Assembly (NCBI GenBank): GCA_963716685.1
Contig: CAVQTR010000003.1
Location: forward strand, 930,001-994,000
Length of the DNA stretch: 64,000 bases
Direction of reading: 5' to 3'
Source of the DNA: JALYXI01 sp963716685
GTDB lineage: Bacteria > Acidobacteriota > Terriglobia > Bryobacterales > Bryobacteraceae
In this document: positions 53,922 to 62,587 of the stretch, one piece after another
Layout: every line of letters begins with the position of its first letter
How positions within the stretch are numbered: the first letter of the stretch is position 1
Notes under the pieces: generated by a model
Told to the model about the DNA's origin: nothing
Seen by the model: the letters and a program-made list of their open reading frames with translations, nothing else
Databases searched by the model: none
Made by a program: the position numbers and the translations under genes

Positions 53922-54433
53922 TTGGTTTGCCCGTTCGTCTTGTTGACGATGGTCCCCGGATCTCCCGCGATCATATCGGTGCGCGCCGGCGTGGCGGCTT
54001 TCGGCTCCTGGTTGTTCAGCGAGCGGACATAGGCCACCAGCTGCCAGATCTGGTACTCCGGGATGCGTCCGCCCCACGTGGGCATGCCGTTCGGCCTGCC
54101 TTTCACGATGGTGTCGAATATATTCGCCGGTTCGCCGCCGTAAATCCATTCGGACTTAATCAGCGGAGGCCCAATTCCGCCACCCCCGTGCGAGTGGCAG
54201 CCGGAGCAGTTGTACCAGGCAAACAGCCGCTCGCCTTCCGAAATGGAAACGGCGTTGCCGTAATCGGGGTTGCTAACCCCGTAAGCCTGAACGCCTCCCG
54301 GATGCAGATCGCTTTCGCGCGCGCTGCTTCCGTAAATGATCAGCCGTGTGGGTGCGGGGCGCAGGTTGCGGGCCTCGCGCTTACACGCGGTCAGCGCAAG
54401 GAGGCAGATGGCGATTCGCGCGGCGCGTCGCAT
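53918..54433 (-). CDS. Lipoprotein cytochrome c (XoxG-like candidate)
   Basis: 171 residues from ATG 54433. Lipoprotein signal with lipobox LLALTAC (C17), then a class I cytochrome c domain: heme motif CSGCH in ERLFAWYNCSGCHSHGGGG, axial Met candidate in RPNGMPTWGGRIPEYQIWQL. Located between the XoxJ-like gene and oxidase subunit II, it is well placed to carry electrons from the PQQ dehydrogenase to the oxidase. It overlaps the XoxJ-like gene by 43 nt. The XoxG designation is from position only. Confidence 0.83.
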   Translation of the reverse strand: MRRAARIAICLLALTACKREARNLRPAPTRLIIYGSSARESDLHPGGVQAYGVSNPDYGNAVSISEGERLFAWYNCSGCHSHGGGGIGPPLIKSEWIYGGEPANIFDTIVKGRPNGMPTWGGRIPEYQIWQLVAYVRSLNNQEPKAATPARTDMIAGDPGTIVNKTNGQTK

Positions 54434-55233
54434 CGGTCTTTTTCCTCCTCCGGCGCCACAACCGGCACGCCGTATTCGTTCAACAGCCGCCCAATGGCGG
54501 AACATTCGCGATGCAGCACCGCGTCCAGTTCGTCCCGCAGTGCGACGTTGTTCTTCCGCACCGCCACGGAGATGGAATAGGTAAACGGCACTGCCAGAAA
54601 CATTGCCGGCGAAACTGGCGTGATGCGCAGAGGCACGCTTTGGCGTTTGCCGAAATACCCCGCGAACGGACCCCAGACGATGGCGAGATCCACATCGCCT
54701 TTCGCCACAGCTTCCACCAGCCTTGAGGGCGGATTGGGCTCCCCGAAGGCGCCGAACAGGCTGTAGCCCACCATGTTGGCCGCCAGACCCTGGCGCGCCA
54801 GTGCCCGCGCGGGCGGCGCATAATCGTTATCCACCACATGGATGCCGATCCGCAGCTTCCCGAGGGCCGGGTCGTTAAGAGAGGTGATGTTCACCGCGCC
54901 GTCCCGCCTCGAAACGAACACATAAGTAGACCGGTAATACGGCGCGGTCGCCAGGGCTTCCGTCATCATCGAGGGAAGACCGAGAAGCACATCGCACTTG
55001 CCGGCATCGAGTGTATTCTTCACCAGGGATTTGCGTTCCACCCACCAGGTGTACGTCAGCCGCGCCCCCAGATCGCGCGCCAGCAACTCCGCCAGGCGGT
55101 TCTCGAAGCCCTCCTGCCGGTCATTCGAAAACGGCAGATTGTTCGGGTCCGCGCAAACGCGCAGCTCTCGCGCCTCCGCGCCGCTCAGCGGCAGCGCCAG
55201 GGCCAAGAGCACGCTAAGGAAGCGAAAACACAT
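54391..55233 (-). CDS. Quinoprotein dehydrogenase-associated periplasmic binding protein (XoxJ/MoxJ-like)
   Basis: 280 residues. Signal peptide FRFLSVLLALALPLSGAEA, then a substrate-binding-protein fold: LRVCADPNNLPFSNDRQEGF, GFENRLAELLARDLGARLTY, GKCDVLLGLPS and GDVDLAIVWGPFAGYFGKRQ. The ADPNNLPFSN and late AIVWGP signatures are those of the family found next to PQQ methanol/alcohol dehydrogenases (MxaJ/XoxJ), thought to aid dehydrogenase maturation or cytochrome contact. Its 5' end overlaps the dehydrogenase gene by 20 nt, so the pairing is direct. Confidence 0.88.
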   Translation of the reverse strand: MCFRFLSVLLALALPLSGAEARELRVCADPNNLPFSNDRQEGFENRLAELLARDLGARLTYTWWVERKSLVKNTLDAGKCDVLLGLPSMMTEALATAPYYRSTYVFVSRRDGAVNITSLNDPALGKLRIGIHVVDNDYAPPARALARQGLAANMVGYSLFGAFGEPNPPSRLVEAVAKGDVDLAIVWGPFAGYFGKRQSVPLRITPVSPAMFLAVPFTYSISVAVRKNNVALRDELDAVLHRECSAIGRLLNEYGVPVVAPEEEKDRCDAPRESPSASLR

Positions 55234-56984
55234 AGAGCGTGCCGCCTTTGGTGGTGTGATCGCCCAGATCTGTCATCGCATTCGTGAAGCCCAGCGCCGC
55301 GGTGCCATCCTTCGTATTGATGCCGCCCGCCACCACCGCGCCGGCCCATCCGCCCACGCCCGAAAGCACGGCAACGTACTGCTTCCCGTCGGGACCCTTA
55401 TAGGAGACCGGCTGACCGATGATGCCCGAACCGACTTTGAATTGCCAGACCAGGTGCCCGTTGTGCGCGTCCAGAGCTTTGAACCAGCCGTCCATGGTGC
55501 CGTAGAACACCACATCTCCCGACTGTGACCAGCGCGCCGCTCCAGGCCGGAAACGCTTCCTTCACCGCCCAGACGGTCTTCGCGGCCACCGGATCCCACG
55601 CGCTGAACTCGCCGCGGTTTCCACCGGGGCCGGCATACATGCGAACGTTCATCCCCACGTATGGAGTGCCGGCAATGAAGTTCGCCTGCACGCCCTGCAT
55701 CTTCGAAACAGAGATTGTTATGCGGAATGTAGATGCAGGCCGGTCTTCGGCGAATAAGCGGACGGCTGCCAGTCCTTGCCTCCGGGCGGCGCGGGACAGA
55801 TGTCCCGCACGGTCTTGAACCCGGTCGATTTCGCCGGATTGATTGCCATGAGTCCGGTCTTCAGATCGACGCCGGTCGATAGTGTTCTGAAACGCGAACG
55901 TCTCGGCGGAAAGCACTTCTCCGGTCGCGCGATCCATCAGATACATGCGCGCGTTGCGATCCGGATGCGCCAGCACCTTTCTCATGCGGCCATTGATATT
56001 CAGGTCCAGCAGGATGTTTTCGTTCACGCCGTCGTAGTCATGATCGTCGTGCGGCATCAAGCTGGTAAGCCCACATAGCCTCGCCCGTTTCCGGCCGACG
56101 CGCGAACAGCGCACAGGTCCATTTGTTGTCGCCCGGGCGCATGTCGGGGTTCCATGGCCCGGGGTTAGCGGTGCCGTAGTAGATCAGATCCAGTTCGGGG
56201 TCATAGGAGATCCAGCTCCACCCCGTTCCGCCGCCAATTTTCCAGCGCTCGCCCTGCCACGTCTTTACGCCCAGATCCGGCCGGCGGTCCGCGGCGTAGA
56301 ACGGCTTGAAAGTTCGGCCCGATCAGCACATCTTTATCGGGACCGGTTGAATAAGCGCGCCACACGATCTTCCCCGTTTCGGCATCCAGCCCCGCCAGCC
56401 AGCCGCGCACCCCGAACTCGCCGCCGCTGTTGCCCACCAGCACTTTGCCTTTCGCGACGAGCGGCGCCATAGTCATGGATTCGCCCAGGTTGATGTCGCC
56501 CATGCTGCGTCTTCCAGACCTCTTTTCCGGTATTCGCGTCCACCGCGACGGTCTGCAGATCCAGCGTGTTGTAGTAGATCGTGCCGTTCGTAGTAAGCCG
56601 CGCCGCGATTCACCACGTCGCAGCAGGCCACACCCTGCGCCGAAGCCGAAGGATGTGGCTGGTAGGTCCACTTGACCGGCGCGCCCGGCTTGGTCAGGTC
56701 CAGCGCATAGAGCAGATTGGGCCAGGGCGTCACGATGTACATCGTGTTGTTCACCACCAGCGGCGCGGCTTCATGGCCGCGCGTCAGGCCGGTGGAGAAA
56801 GTCCATGCCAGCTTCAGGGACTTTGACATTCGAAAGTGTTGATCTGGTCGAGCGTGCTGAAGCGGGTGCTCGCATAGTTCTTGGCCGGCATCACCCACTG
56901 CCCGTCATCAGGCTGATTCTGAATCTGGGCCAGCAGTGGCAGGGTCCCCACAACCCACGCCAGCCTCCTGGTCAGGAGCAGCAT
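55214..56984 (-). pseudogene. PQQ alcohol dehydrogenase, lanthanide-type (XoxF-like), nine frame disruptions
   Basis: Reconstructed 587-residue quinoprotein from ATG 56984 to a stop at 55214. Features in order: signal peptide; DDGQWVMPAKNYASTRFSTL; MSKSLKLAWTFSTGLTRGHE; vicinal disulfide in ACCDVVNRG; catalytic Glu in GNSGGEFGVRG; Asn in NPGPWNPDMRPGDNKW; and DYDG with the extra Asp typical of Ln-dependent enzymes. The frame changes nine times: one missing base near 56830, and single extra bases near 56589, 56501, 56310, 56060, 55874, 55735, 55703 and 55523. Correcting all nine gives 1764 nt, exactly 588 codons. Either a recent pseudogene or local sequence errors. Confidence 0.88.
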
Positions 56985-57080
56985 ACGTTAATAGGTTGCT
57001 CACTAAACCACAGAAAACAAAAACAGCCTTCGTGGGTTTTTGCACCGCGCTGCGGCGTGAGAGCGTGAGAAGGTATACAC

Positions 57081-57926
57081 ATGCCAAACCGAGCCGACGC
57101 CAGGCTGGAACGCGAGGACCTGGAAGAGGCCGATGAGCGATCTTCTGTAAAGGTCCAGGTTGTTCATGAGGCCATTCGCCGCCAGGGCGAGGAAGAGATC
57201 AATCGGCCCGCCGCGGCGCTGGCGTGGTCCGGCCTGGCGGCGGGCTTTTCCATGGGCATGTCGCTGGCGGTGGAAGGCCTGCTGCAGGCCCACCTCCCCG
57301 ACGCGCCGTGGCGGCCGCTGGTCGTTCGCATGGGCTATTCGTTCGGCTTCCTCATGGTGGTGGCCGGCCGTCAGCAGCTGTTTACCGAAAATACCCTGAC
57401 GCCCGTCATTCCCTTGCTCGACCGGCACGACCGGGAGACGCTGGGGAAAGTTCTGAAGCTCTGGCTGGTGGTGTTCGCCACCAATATAGCCGGAGCCCAC
57501 ATCGCGGCCTGGGTGCTCAGCAGCACGCCCGCATTCCCGGAAGAAATCAAGAGCGCATTTCTGCAGCTGGCGAAGGACGCCCTGGCCGTGGGGTTCTGGA
57601 CGGCCATGCTGCGCGGCATCTTCGCCGGCTGGCTGATCGCCCTGATGGTCTGGATGCTGGCGGCGGCCCGGGATTCGCGCCTTGCGGTAATTCTGATTAC
57701 TACCTATGTCGTCGGCCTCGGCGGCTTTACGCACATCATCGCCGGTTCGGTGGATGCGCTCTATCTGGTATGGAGCGGCTCGCTTTCCTGGTGGTCATAT
57801 GCTGGCGGATATGCCTTCCCGACTCTGATCGGAAACCTGGCCGGCGGCATCGCGCTGGTTACGCTTCTGAATCACGGTCAGGTGGTGGCCGGCAAAGACG
57901 AGGAGCAAAAAGAGGAGAAAAAGTAG
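57081..57926 (+). CDS. Formate/nitrite transporter (FNT) family channel
   Basis: 281 residues with an acidic cytoplasmic N-terminus (about 1-40) and six membrane helices. Recognisable are NRPAAALAWSGLAAGFSMGM, GRQQLFTENTLTPVIPLLDR, AMLRGIFAGWLIALMVWMLA, GLGGFTHIIAGSVDALYLVW and a final GNLAGGIALVTLLNHGQV. The His in TLLNHGQ and the TENTLTP loop are typical of FNT pentameric anion channels (FocA/YfdC group). Substrate may be formate, nitrite or another small anion. It is divergent from the PQQ dehydrogenase gene (96 bp apart); formate as an alcohol-oxidation product is a tempting but unproven link. Confidence 0.86.
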   Translation: MPNRADARLEREDLEEADERSSVKVQVVHEAIRRQGEEEINRPAAALAWSGLAAGFSMGMSLAVEGLLQAHLPDAPWRPLVVRMGYSFGFLMVVAGRQQLFTENTLTPVIPLLDRHDRETLGKVLKLWLVVFATNIAGAHIAAWVLSSTPAFPEEIKSAFLQLAKDALAVGFWTAMLRGIFAGWLIALMVWMLAAARDSRLAVILITTYVVGLGGFTHIIAGSVDALYLVWSGSLSWWSYAGGYAFPTLIGNLAGGIALVTLLNHGQVVAGKDEEQKEEKK

Positions 57927-57967
57927 TTCGTGTTACGCTGAGAAAATTCAAAAATTCAAGGGGAATA

Positions 57968-59584
57968 ATGCTTTCTTTCCGCAATCTATTGGTTTGTGGC
58001 GCAATCGCCGGTTCACTGACCGCGGCCGATTTCGCCGCGGAAGGCAAACTCTGGTGGTCGCACATCCAGTATCTGGCCGACGATAAACTGGAAGGCCGCA
58101 ACACCGGCAGCGAGGGCTATCGCAAAGCCGTCAGCTATGTCTCCGGTGAGTTCGAGCGCTTCGGCCTGAAGCCCGCCGGAACCAGCGGCTATCAGCAGCC
58201 GGTGAAATTCGAAACTACGCAGCTGGTGGAAGCGGAATCGAGCATCGCGCTGGTGCATGACGGCCAGGCGGAACCCCTCAAGCTGGGCGAGGATGCCACC
58301 CTGAATCCGCGCGGCGAGCCCGCCGCTTCCCTCGAAGCGGGAATGGTGTTCGCGGGCAACGCGCTCTCCATCCCGGAAGCCGGCTACGACGATTTGAAGG
58401 GCCTCGATGTGCGCGGCCGCATCGTGGTGTATGTCAACGGCGGCAGCCCGGCCGGCGTCTCCGGTAATCTGCGTTCCCACTATTCATCAGCGGTAGAGCG
58501 CTGGGCCGCTCTTCGCAAGGCCGGCGCCGTGGGAGTGGCAACCATCGCGGGAATCGGGCCGGTCACCGTGGCGCCCGTTCCGGGTCAGGCCCGAACGCCG
58601 CGTCCACCCGCTCCGCCGGTCTTCAGCCTCGCCGATCCGGCGCTGCAGGAATCCGCGGGCATGAAGATCTCGCTCGCTATCACCCGCGCCGGGGCGGATA
58701 AGTTCCTCGCCGCTTCGGGCCACACTTGGGACGAACTGCAGAAGCTCGCAAAGGCCAATCAGCCGCTGCCGAAGTTCCCTCTGGCTGTTACTCTGCGCGC
58801 GAAGCAGGTGGTGAAAACGGCGGAGCTGGAAGCTTCCAACGTGGTGGGACTTATGCCCGGCTCGGATGCGCAGCTGAAAAGCCAGTACGTCGTGATGTCC
58901 GCGCATCTCGATCACCTGGGCACCGGCCGCGCCGTGAACGGCGATTCCATCTACAACGGCGCCATGGATGACGCTTCCGGCATCGCGTCCGTCCTCGAAA
59001 TCGCGCGGTTGATGAAGGAATCCGGAGCGCGCCCGAAGCGTTCGGTTCTCTTCCTGGCCGTCGCCGCCGAAGAAAAGGGAGAGCTCGGTTCGCGCTACTT
59101 CGCCGCGCATCCCACGGTTCCAAAAGACCGGATCGTCGCTGACATCAACCTCGATATGTTCATGCCGCTGCATCAGCTGGATGTCATCGAAGTGCAGGGC
59201 CTTGGTGAATCCACGCTCGGCGATGCTATCCGCGCCGCCGCCAAAGCCGCCGGTGTGCGCGTGCAGGCCGATAAGGAGCCGGAGCAGAACCGCTTTATTC
59301 GCAGCGACCAGTACAGCTTCATTCGCACCGGCGTGCCCGCACTGGCTTTTAAATTCGGCTATGAATTCGGTACGCCCGAAGAAAAAATTCACAAGGACTG
59401 GCTGCGCGATCGCTATCACAAGCCTTCGGACGATTTGAATCAGCCGGTGGACCTGGCAGCAGCCGCTCAGTTCGACCGCATCATTGCGGACCTGCTGACG
59501 CGCGTGGCCGATGACGCGCAACGTCCCGAATGGCTCCCCGACAGCTTCTTCCGCCGCTTCGCGTCGAAAGAATCGGCGCGATGA
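57968..59584 (+). CDS. Secreted M28-family zinc peptidase with PA-like insert
   Basis: 538 residues from ATG 57968, preceded by AAGGGGA. Signal peptide to about residue 20. N-terminal motif GRNTGSEGYRKAVSYVSGEF, an inserted protease-associated domain (about 110-260), then the catalytic core with zinc ligands in VVMSAHLDHLGTG (His), NGAMDDASGIASV (Asp), AAEEKGELGSRYF (Glu-Glu), ADINLDMF (Asp) and YHKPSDDLNQPVD (His). Complete co-catalytic site, so an active aminopeptidase or carboxypeptidase is expected. Its stop overlaps the start of the amidohydrolase (ATGA). Confidence 0.92.
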   Translation: MLSFRNLLVCGAIAGSLTAADFAAEGKLWWSHIQYLADDKLEGRNTGSEGYRKAVSYVSGEFERFGLKPAGTSGYQQPVKFETTQLVEAESSIALVHDGQAEPLKLGEDATLNPRGEPAASLEAGMVFAGNALSIPEAGYDDLKGLDVRGRIVVYVNGGSPAGVSGNLRSHYSSAVERWAALRKAGAVGVATIAGIGPVTVAPVPGQARTPRPPAPPVFSLADPALQESAGMKISLAITRAGADKFLAASGHTWDELQKLAKANQPLPKFPLAVTLRAKQVVKTAELEASNVVGLMPGSDAQLKSQYVVMSAHLDHLGTGRAVNGDSIYNGAMDDASGIASVLEIARLMKESGARPKRSVLFLAVAAEEKGELGSRYFAAHPTVPKDRIVADINLDMFMPLHQLDVIEVQGLGESTLGDAIRAAAKAAGVRVQADKEPEQNRFIRSDQYSFIRTGVPALAFKFGYEFGTPEEKIHKDWLRDRYHKPSDDLNQPVDLAAAAQFDRIIADLLTRVADDAQRPEWLPDSFFRRFASKESAR

Positions 59585-60831
59585 AGTTACCTGTCCTTCT
59601 GCTCGCCTGCGCCGCCGCGCTTACGGCGCAGGCACCCGTGCGCTCGGTGATTTTGCACGCCGCGCGGCTGCTCGATATCGAAACCGGGAAGGTGCTCTCT
59701 CCCGGCGAAGTGCTGGTGACCGGCGAGCGCATTCGCGAAGTGGGAACCGCGGTCACGCATCCCGCTGGCGCGGAAACCATCGACCTGGGCGACCGCACCC
59801 TGATGCCTGGCCTGATCGACGCCCACGTCCATCTGTTCCTGCATCCCGGCGCGGAGGATCTTCAGACCGTCGAGGAATCGGTCCCGCAGCGAACCATCAT
59901 CGCGCTGCTGGCGGCGCGGGACGACCTGATGGCGGGCTTCACCGCCGAACGCGACATGGGCACCGAAGGCGCGGGTTCCGCCGATACCGCCGTGCGCAAC
60001 GCCATCAACAAGGGCCTGGTGCCCGGACCCCGGCTGCGCATCAGCGGTAATGCCATCGATATCCTGAACGGTCACGAAGACGCCGTCAAATACAACCCCG
60101 ATCAGCACGTTTTGCCGAATGCCACCTGGGCGAACAACGCCATGGAGCTGGTCACCGTGATCCGCCAGCAGTTTAAGGAAGGCGCCGACTTCATCAAGAT
60201 CTACGAGACCGGACGCGATTCGCTGCGCAACGGCGTCTTCACCACCCCGTATCAGTACACCGAAGCCGAGCTGGTGGCGGCCGTCACCGAAGCCGCGCGC
60301 GTGGGAAAACGAGTGGCCGTGCATGCCACCGGCGAGCCGGGCACCGGGTATGCTGCGCGGGCGGGCGTGGCCTCTATCGATCACGCGGATCTGCTCAGCG
60401 CCGATACTATGCGCCTGATGCGCGAGCGGCAGATTTACGCGGTTCCCACGTTTGCCATCTCGGAATACTTTGCCAACGAATCGAAATCGCCGCAGCGCTT
60501 CGCCAGCCTGGAGTTTCACGCAAAGGAATTCCGCAAACAGCTGGCCGCGGGAGTGCCGTTCGCCATGGGTTCGGACGTTGGTCCGTTTCCGCATGGCACG
60601 CAGGCGCGCGAATTCGAATTAATGGTGAAATACGGCATGAAGCCTCTGGAGGCCCTGCGCGCCGGCACCGTCAACGCCGCCCGGCTGCTGGGCTGGGGCG
60701 ATCAGGTGGGAGCGCTCAAAACCGGCTATTACGCCGACATCATTGCCGTTCCCGGCAACCCGCTCGACGACGTTAAGGCCGTGGAGAGCGTGTCCTTCGT
60801 CATGAAGAACGGGACCGTATACAAGCGCTGA
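59581..60831 (+). CDS. Secreted metal-dependent amidohydrolase (imidazolonepropionase-like)
   Basis: 416 residues from ATG 59581. Signal peptide MKLPVLLLACAAALTAQAP. TIM-barrel metal ligands: HVH in LMPGLIDAHVHLFLHPG, Lys in FIKIYETGRDS, His in AVHATGEPGTGYAARAG, His in ASIDHADLL and Asp in FAMGSDVGPFPHG. C-terminal AARLLGWGDQVGALKTGYYA is the usual composite-domain end. Such proteins are common in Acidobacteriota as exported dipeptidase- or prolidase-like enzymes. Co-transcribed with the M28 peptidase, so both may process peptides in the periplasm. Confidence 0.91.
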   Translation: MKLPVLLLACAAALTAQAPVRSVILHAARLLDIETGKVLSPGEVLVTGERIREVGTAVTHPAGAETIDLGDRTLMPGLIDAHVHLFLHPGAEDLQTVEESVPQRTIIALLAARDDLMAGFTAERDMGTEGAGSADTAVRNAINKGLVPGPRLRISGNAIDILNGHEDAVKYNPDQHVLPNATWANNAMELVTVIRQQFKEGADFIKIYETGRDSLRNGVFTTPYQYTEAELVAAVTEAARVGKRVAVHATGEPGTGYAARAGVASIDHADLLSADTMRLMRERQIYAVPTFAISEYFANESKSPQRFASLEFHAKEFRKQLAAGVPFAMGSDVGPFPHGTQAREFELMVKYGMKPLEALRAGTVNAARLLGWGDQVGALKTGYYADIIAVPGNPLDDVKAVESVSFVMKNGTVYKR

Positions 60832-62310
60832 TCAGCGCGCCGCGGCGAAGCTGCTGCCCGCCTTCCATTGCGGCCGCTCGGGATCGTTCGCGATCTTCTC
60901 CACTACGCGCCGGAAGAAGTCGTTGAACTTCGCGGCAGCCTGCGGATCCCACGGCTGCTCCAGATCGTCCGCCGGGCTGTGATAGCGCTCCGCATACCAG
61001 CGCCGGTAGATCACCTCCTCGGGCGACCCCTTTTCGTAGCCGAAGATAAACCCAACTGCCGGCACCCCGATCTGCATGAAGTTGAAGTGATCTGACCGCC
61101 GCAGGAGATTCCGCTCGGGCTCCGGATCAGGCTGGATGCGGATGTCCATCGTTTGCGCCACCTGCTTCACCGTCTGCCCCAGGGTGGATTCGTCCACTGC
61201 CAGCGTCGTCAGAATCTTTAGCGGGAAGATGGGCCGCAGCTGATCCAGATTGATATCGGCCACCATGGCAGTTTTGGGAACGGTGGGGTGCTGCGTGAAG
61301 TAGCGCGACCCGAGCAGCCCTTTCTCCTCGCCCGTGACTACCACAAAGAGCACCGACCGCTTCAGCCTCGTACCGGATTCGTGCCACTTCTGCGCGAGCT
61401 CGATCAGCGTCGCTACATAGGCGGCGTCGTCGAACGCGCCGTTATAAATGTTGTCGCCATGCCAGGGTTCGCCGGTGCCATAGCCATCGAGATGCGCCGA
61501 AATTACCACGTATTCGCCGCTGAGCGCCGTATCGGAGCCCGGCAATGTTGCCAGGATGTTGTCGGACTTCAGATTGCTCTGCGCAAACTGCAGCCGGGCC
61601 CGCAGGCTTTGCGGAAGCGAGAAGGAAGGCATCGGCCGGCCAGCCGCGGCCATGTCCGTGAGCTCCCGATACGTGTGTCCCGAGCCGGCGAAGAGCAGTT
61701 CCGCAAACGCCGGATTGAAGCGCATGGTCGGCACCGCGCGCGCGGCGGAAGCCGGAGCCGGCGCGCCCGCCAGTGTAACGGCGACGGAGTATGCCACCGG
61801 CCAGTGAGCCGGTTCCGCTCCGCCAGTGGGATCGATGGTGAGCACGCCCGCCGCGCCCTGCGCTACCGGAGCGGCGCCGCGTCCCAAGCTAATGCGGACG
61901 ACGATTTTGCCTGCGACGTCGATTGGTTCCGAACCGGCGAACACCAAGGGGCGCTCAATCGTCTCCGGTAAAGCCGCATTCGCCGCGATGGTGATCTGCC
62001 GGAACAGCTCCAGCTTCTTCGTATTCGTACCGTTTACCAGCTCGATCGAGGACTGGTCCGCCCGCAGCCGTACAGCATGCATCGGCACGGTCTGGAAGTA
62101 GCCCGAGTCGCCGGCGGGCTTCAGCCCCGCGCGTTCGAACTGTGTGGCCGTGTACTGCGCGGCTTTCCGATAGCCCTCGCTGCCGCTATCGCGTCCCGCC
62201 AGTTCGTCGTTCGAGAGAGCCTGCACGTGAGACCACCACCGGCGCGTGACCGCGTCCGGTTCCGTGGCGTGCAGAGTCAGACACAGGGTCAGCATGGCGA
62301 GATAGCGCAT
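60832..62310 (-). CDS. Secreted M28-family zinc peptidase, paralogue
   Basis: 492 residues from ATG 62310. Signal peptide MRYLAMLTLCLTLHATEP. Clear paralogue of the M28 gene at 57968: GRDSGSEGYRKAAQYTATQF, VVISAHLDGYGTG, NGAFDDAAYVATL, TGEEKGLLGSRYF, ADINLDQLRP and YHSPADDLEQP keep all zinc ligands. It is convergent with the amidohydrolase; the two stops abut as the palindrome TGATCA with no base between. An inverted repeat overlaps the start codon. Probably an aminopeptidase acting on peptides released by the neighbouring enzymes. Confidence 0.92.
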   Translation of the reverse strand: MRYLAMLTLCLTLHATEPDAVTRRWWSHVQALSNDELAGRDSGSEGYRKAAQYTATQFERAGLKPAGDSGYFQTVPMHAVRLRADQSSIELVNGTNTKKLELFRQITIAANAALPETIERPLVFAGSEPIDVAGKIVVRISLGRGAAPVAQGAAGVLTIDPTGGAEPAHWPVAYSVAVTLAGAPAPASAARAVPTMRFNPAFAELLFAGSGHTYRELTDMAAAGRPMPSFSLPQSLRARLQFAQSNLKSDNILATLPGSDTALSGEYVVISAHLDGYGTGEPWHGDNIYNGAFDDAAYVATLIELAQKWHESGTRLKRSVLFVVVTGEEKGLLGSRYFTQHPTVPKTAMVADINLDQLRPIFPLKILTTLAVDESTLGQTVKQVAQTMDIRIQPDPEPERNLLRRSDHFNFMQIGVPAVGFIFGYEKGSPEEVIYRRWYAERYHSPADDLEQPWDPQAAAKFNDFFRRVVEKIANDPERPQWKAGSSFAAAR

Positions 62311-62328
62311 GAGTATCGTACACTCATG
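62308..62328. promoter_or_regulatory. Inverted repeat overlapping the M28 start codon
   Basis: CATGAGT (62308-62314) and ACTCATG (62322-62328) form a perfect 7-bp inverted repeat with a 7-bp spacer. The first half contains the start codon of the minus-strand M28 peptidase, and the whole lies 19 bp before the plus-strand tRNA-Thr. It could be a dimeric repressor site or an mRNA hairpin that masks the start. Pattern only. Confidence 0.3.
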
Positions 62329-62346
62329 ATGGCATCCCAATCCTTG

Positions 62347-62422
62347 GCTGGCGTAGCTCAGTTGGTAGAGCGCCCGATTTGTAATCGGATGGTCGGGGGT
62401 TCAACTCCCTCCGCCAGCTCCA
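62347..62422 (+). tRNA. tRNA-Thr (anticodon TGT), CCA encoded
   Basis: 76-nt cloverleaf. Acceptor GCTGGCG pairs with CGCCAGC; D stem GCTC/GAGC; anticodon loop TTTGTAA reads TGT for ACA (Thr); T stem pairs with loop TTCAACT; discriminator T then CCA. The first anticodon-stem pair (C27-A43) is mismatched but the other four pair. The 3' part from position 32 to CCA is repeated exactly 1.15 kb downstream, showing use as an integration site. Confidence 0.95.
62378..62422 (+). repeat. Direct repeat, tRNA side (attL-like)
   Basis: 45-bp segment from the anticodon loop (tRNA position 32) to the encoded CCA. It is identical base for base to 63528-63572. Identity starts and ends exactly at these coordinates. 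This is the classic crossover segment used by tyrosine integrases in tRNA genes. Confidence 0.9.
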
Positions 62423-62587
62423 AGAAAAAAGGACTTAGCCAAAAACAAACCCCTCGAAGAGTGCCATATTGTGCCTTCTCCGTGTTCGCTTTGTTTCGGT
62501 ACCGTGCGGATTGACGCCAGACCGGATGAGCGGCACATTCAGGGCATGAGAAAAAAGACTGGTCGCTCAAAAAAGACATCGGCTCAC

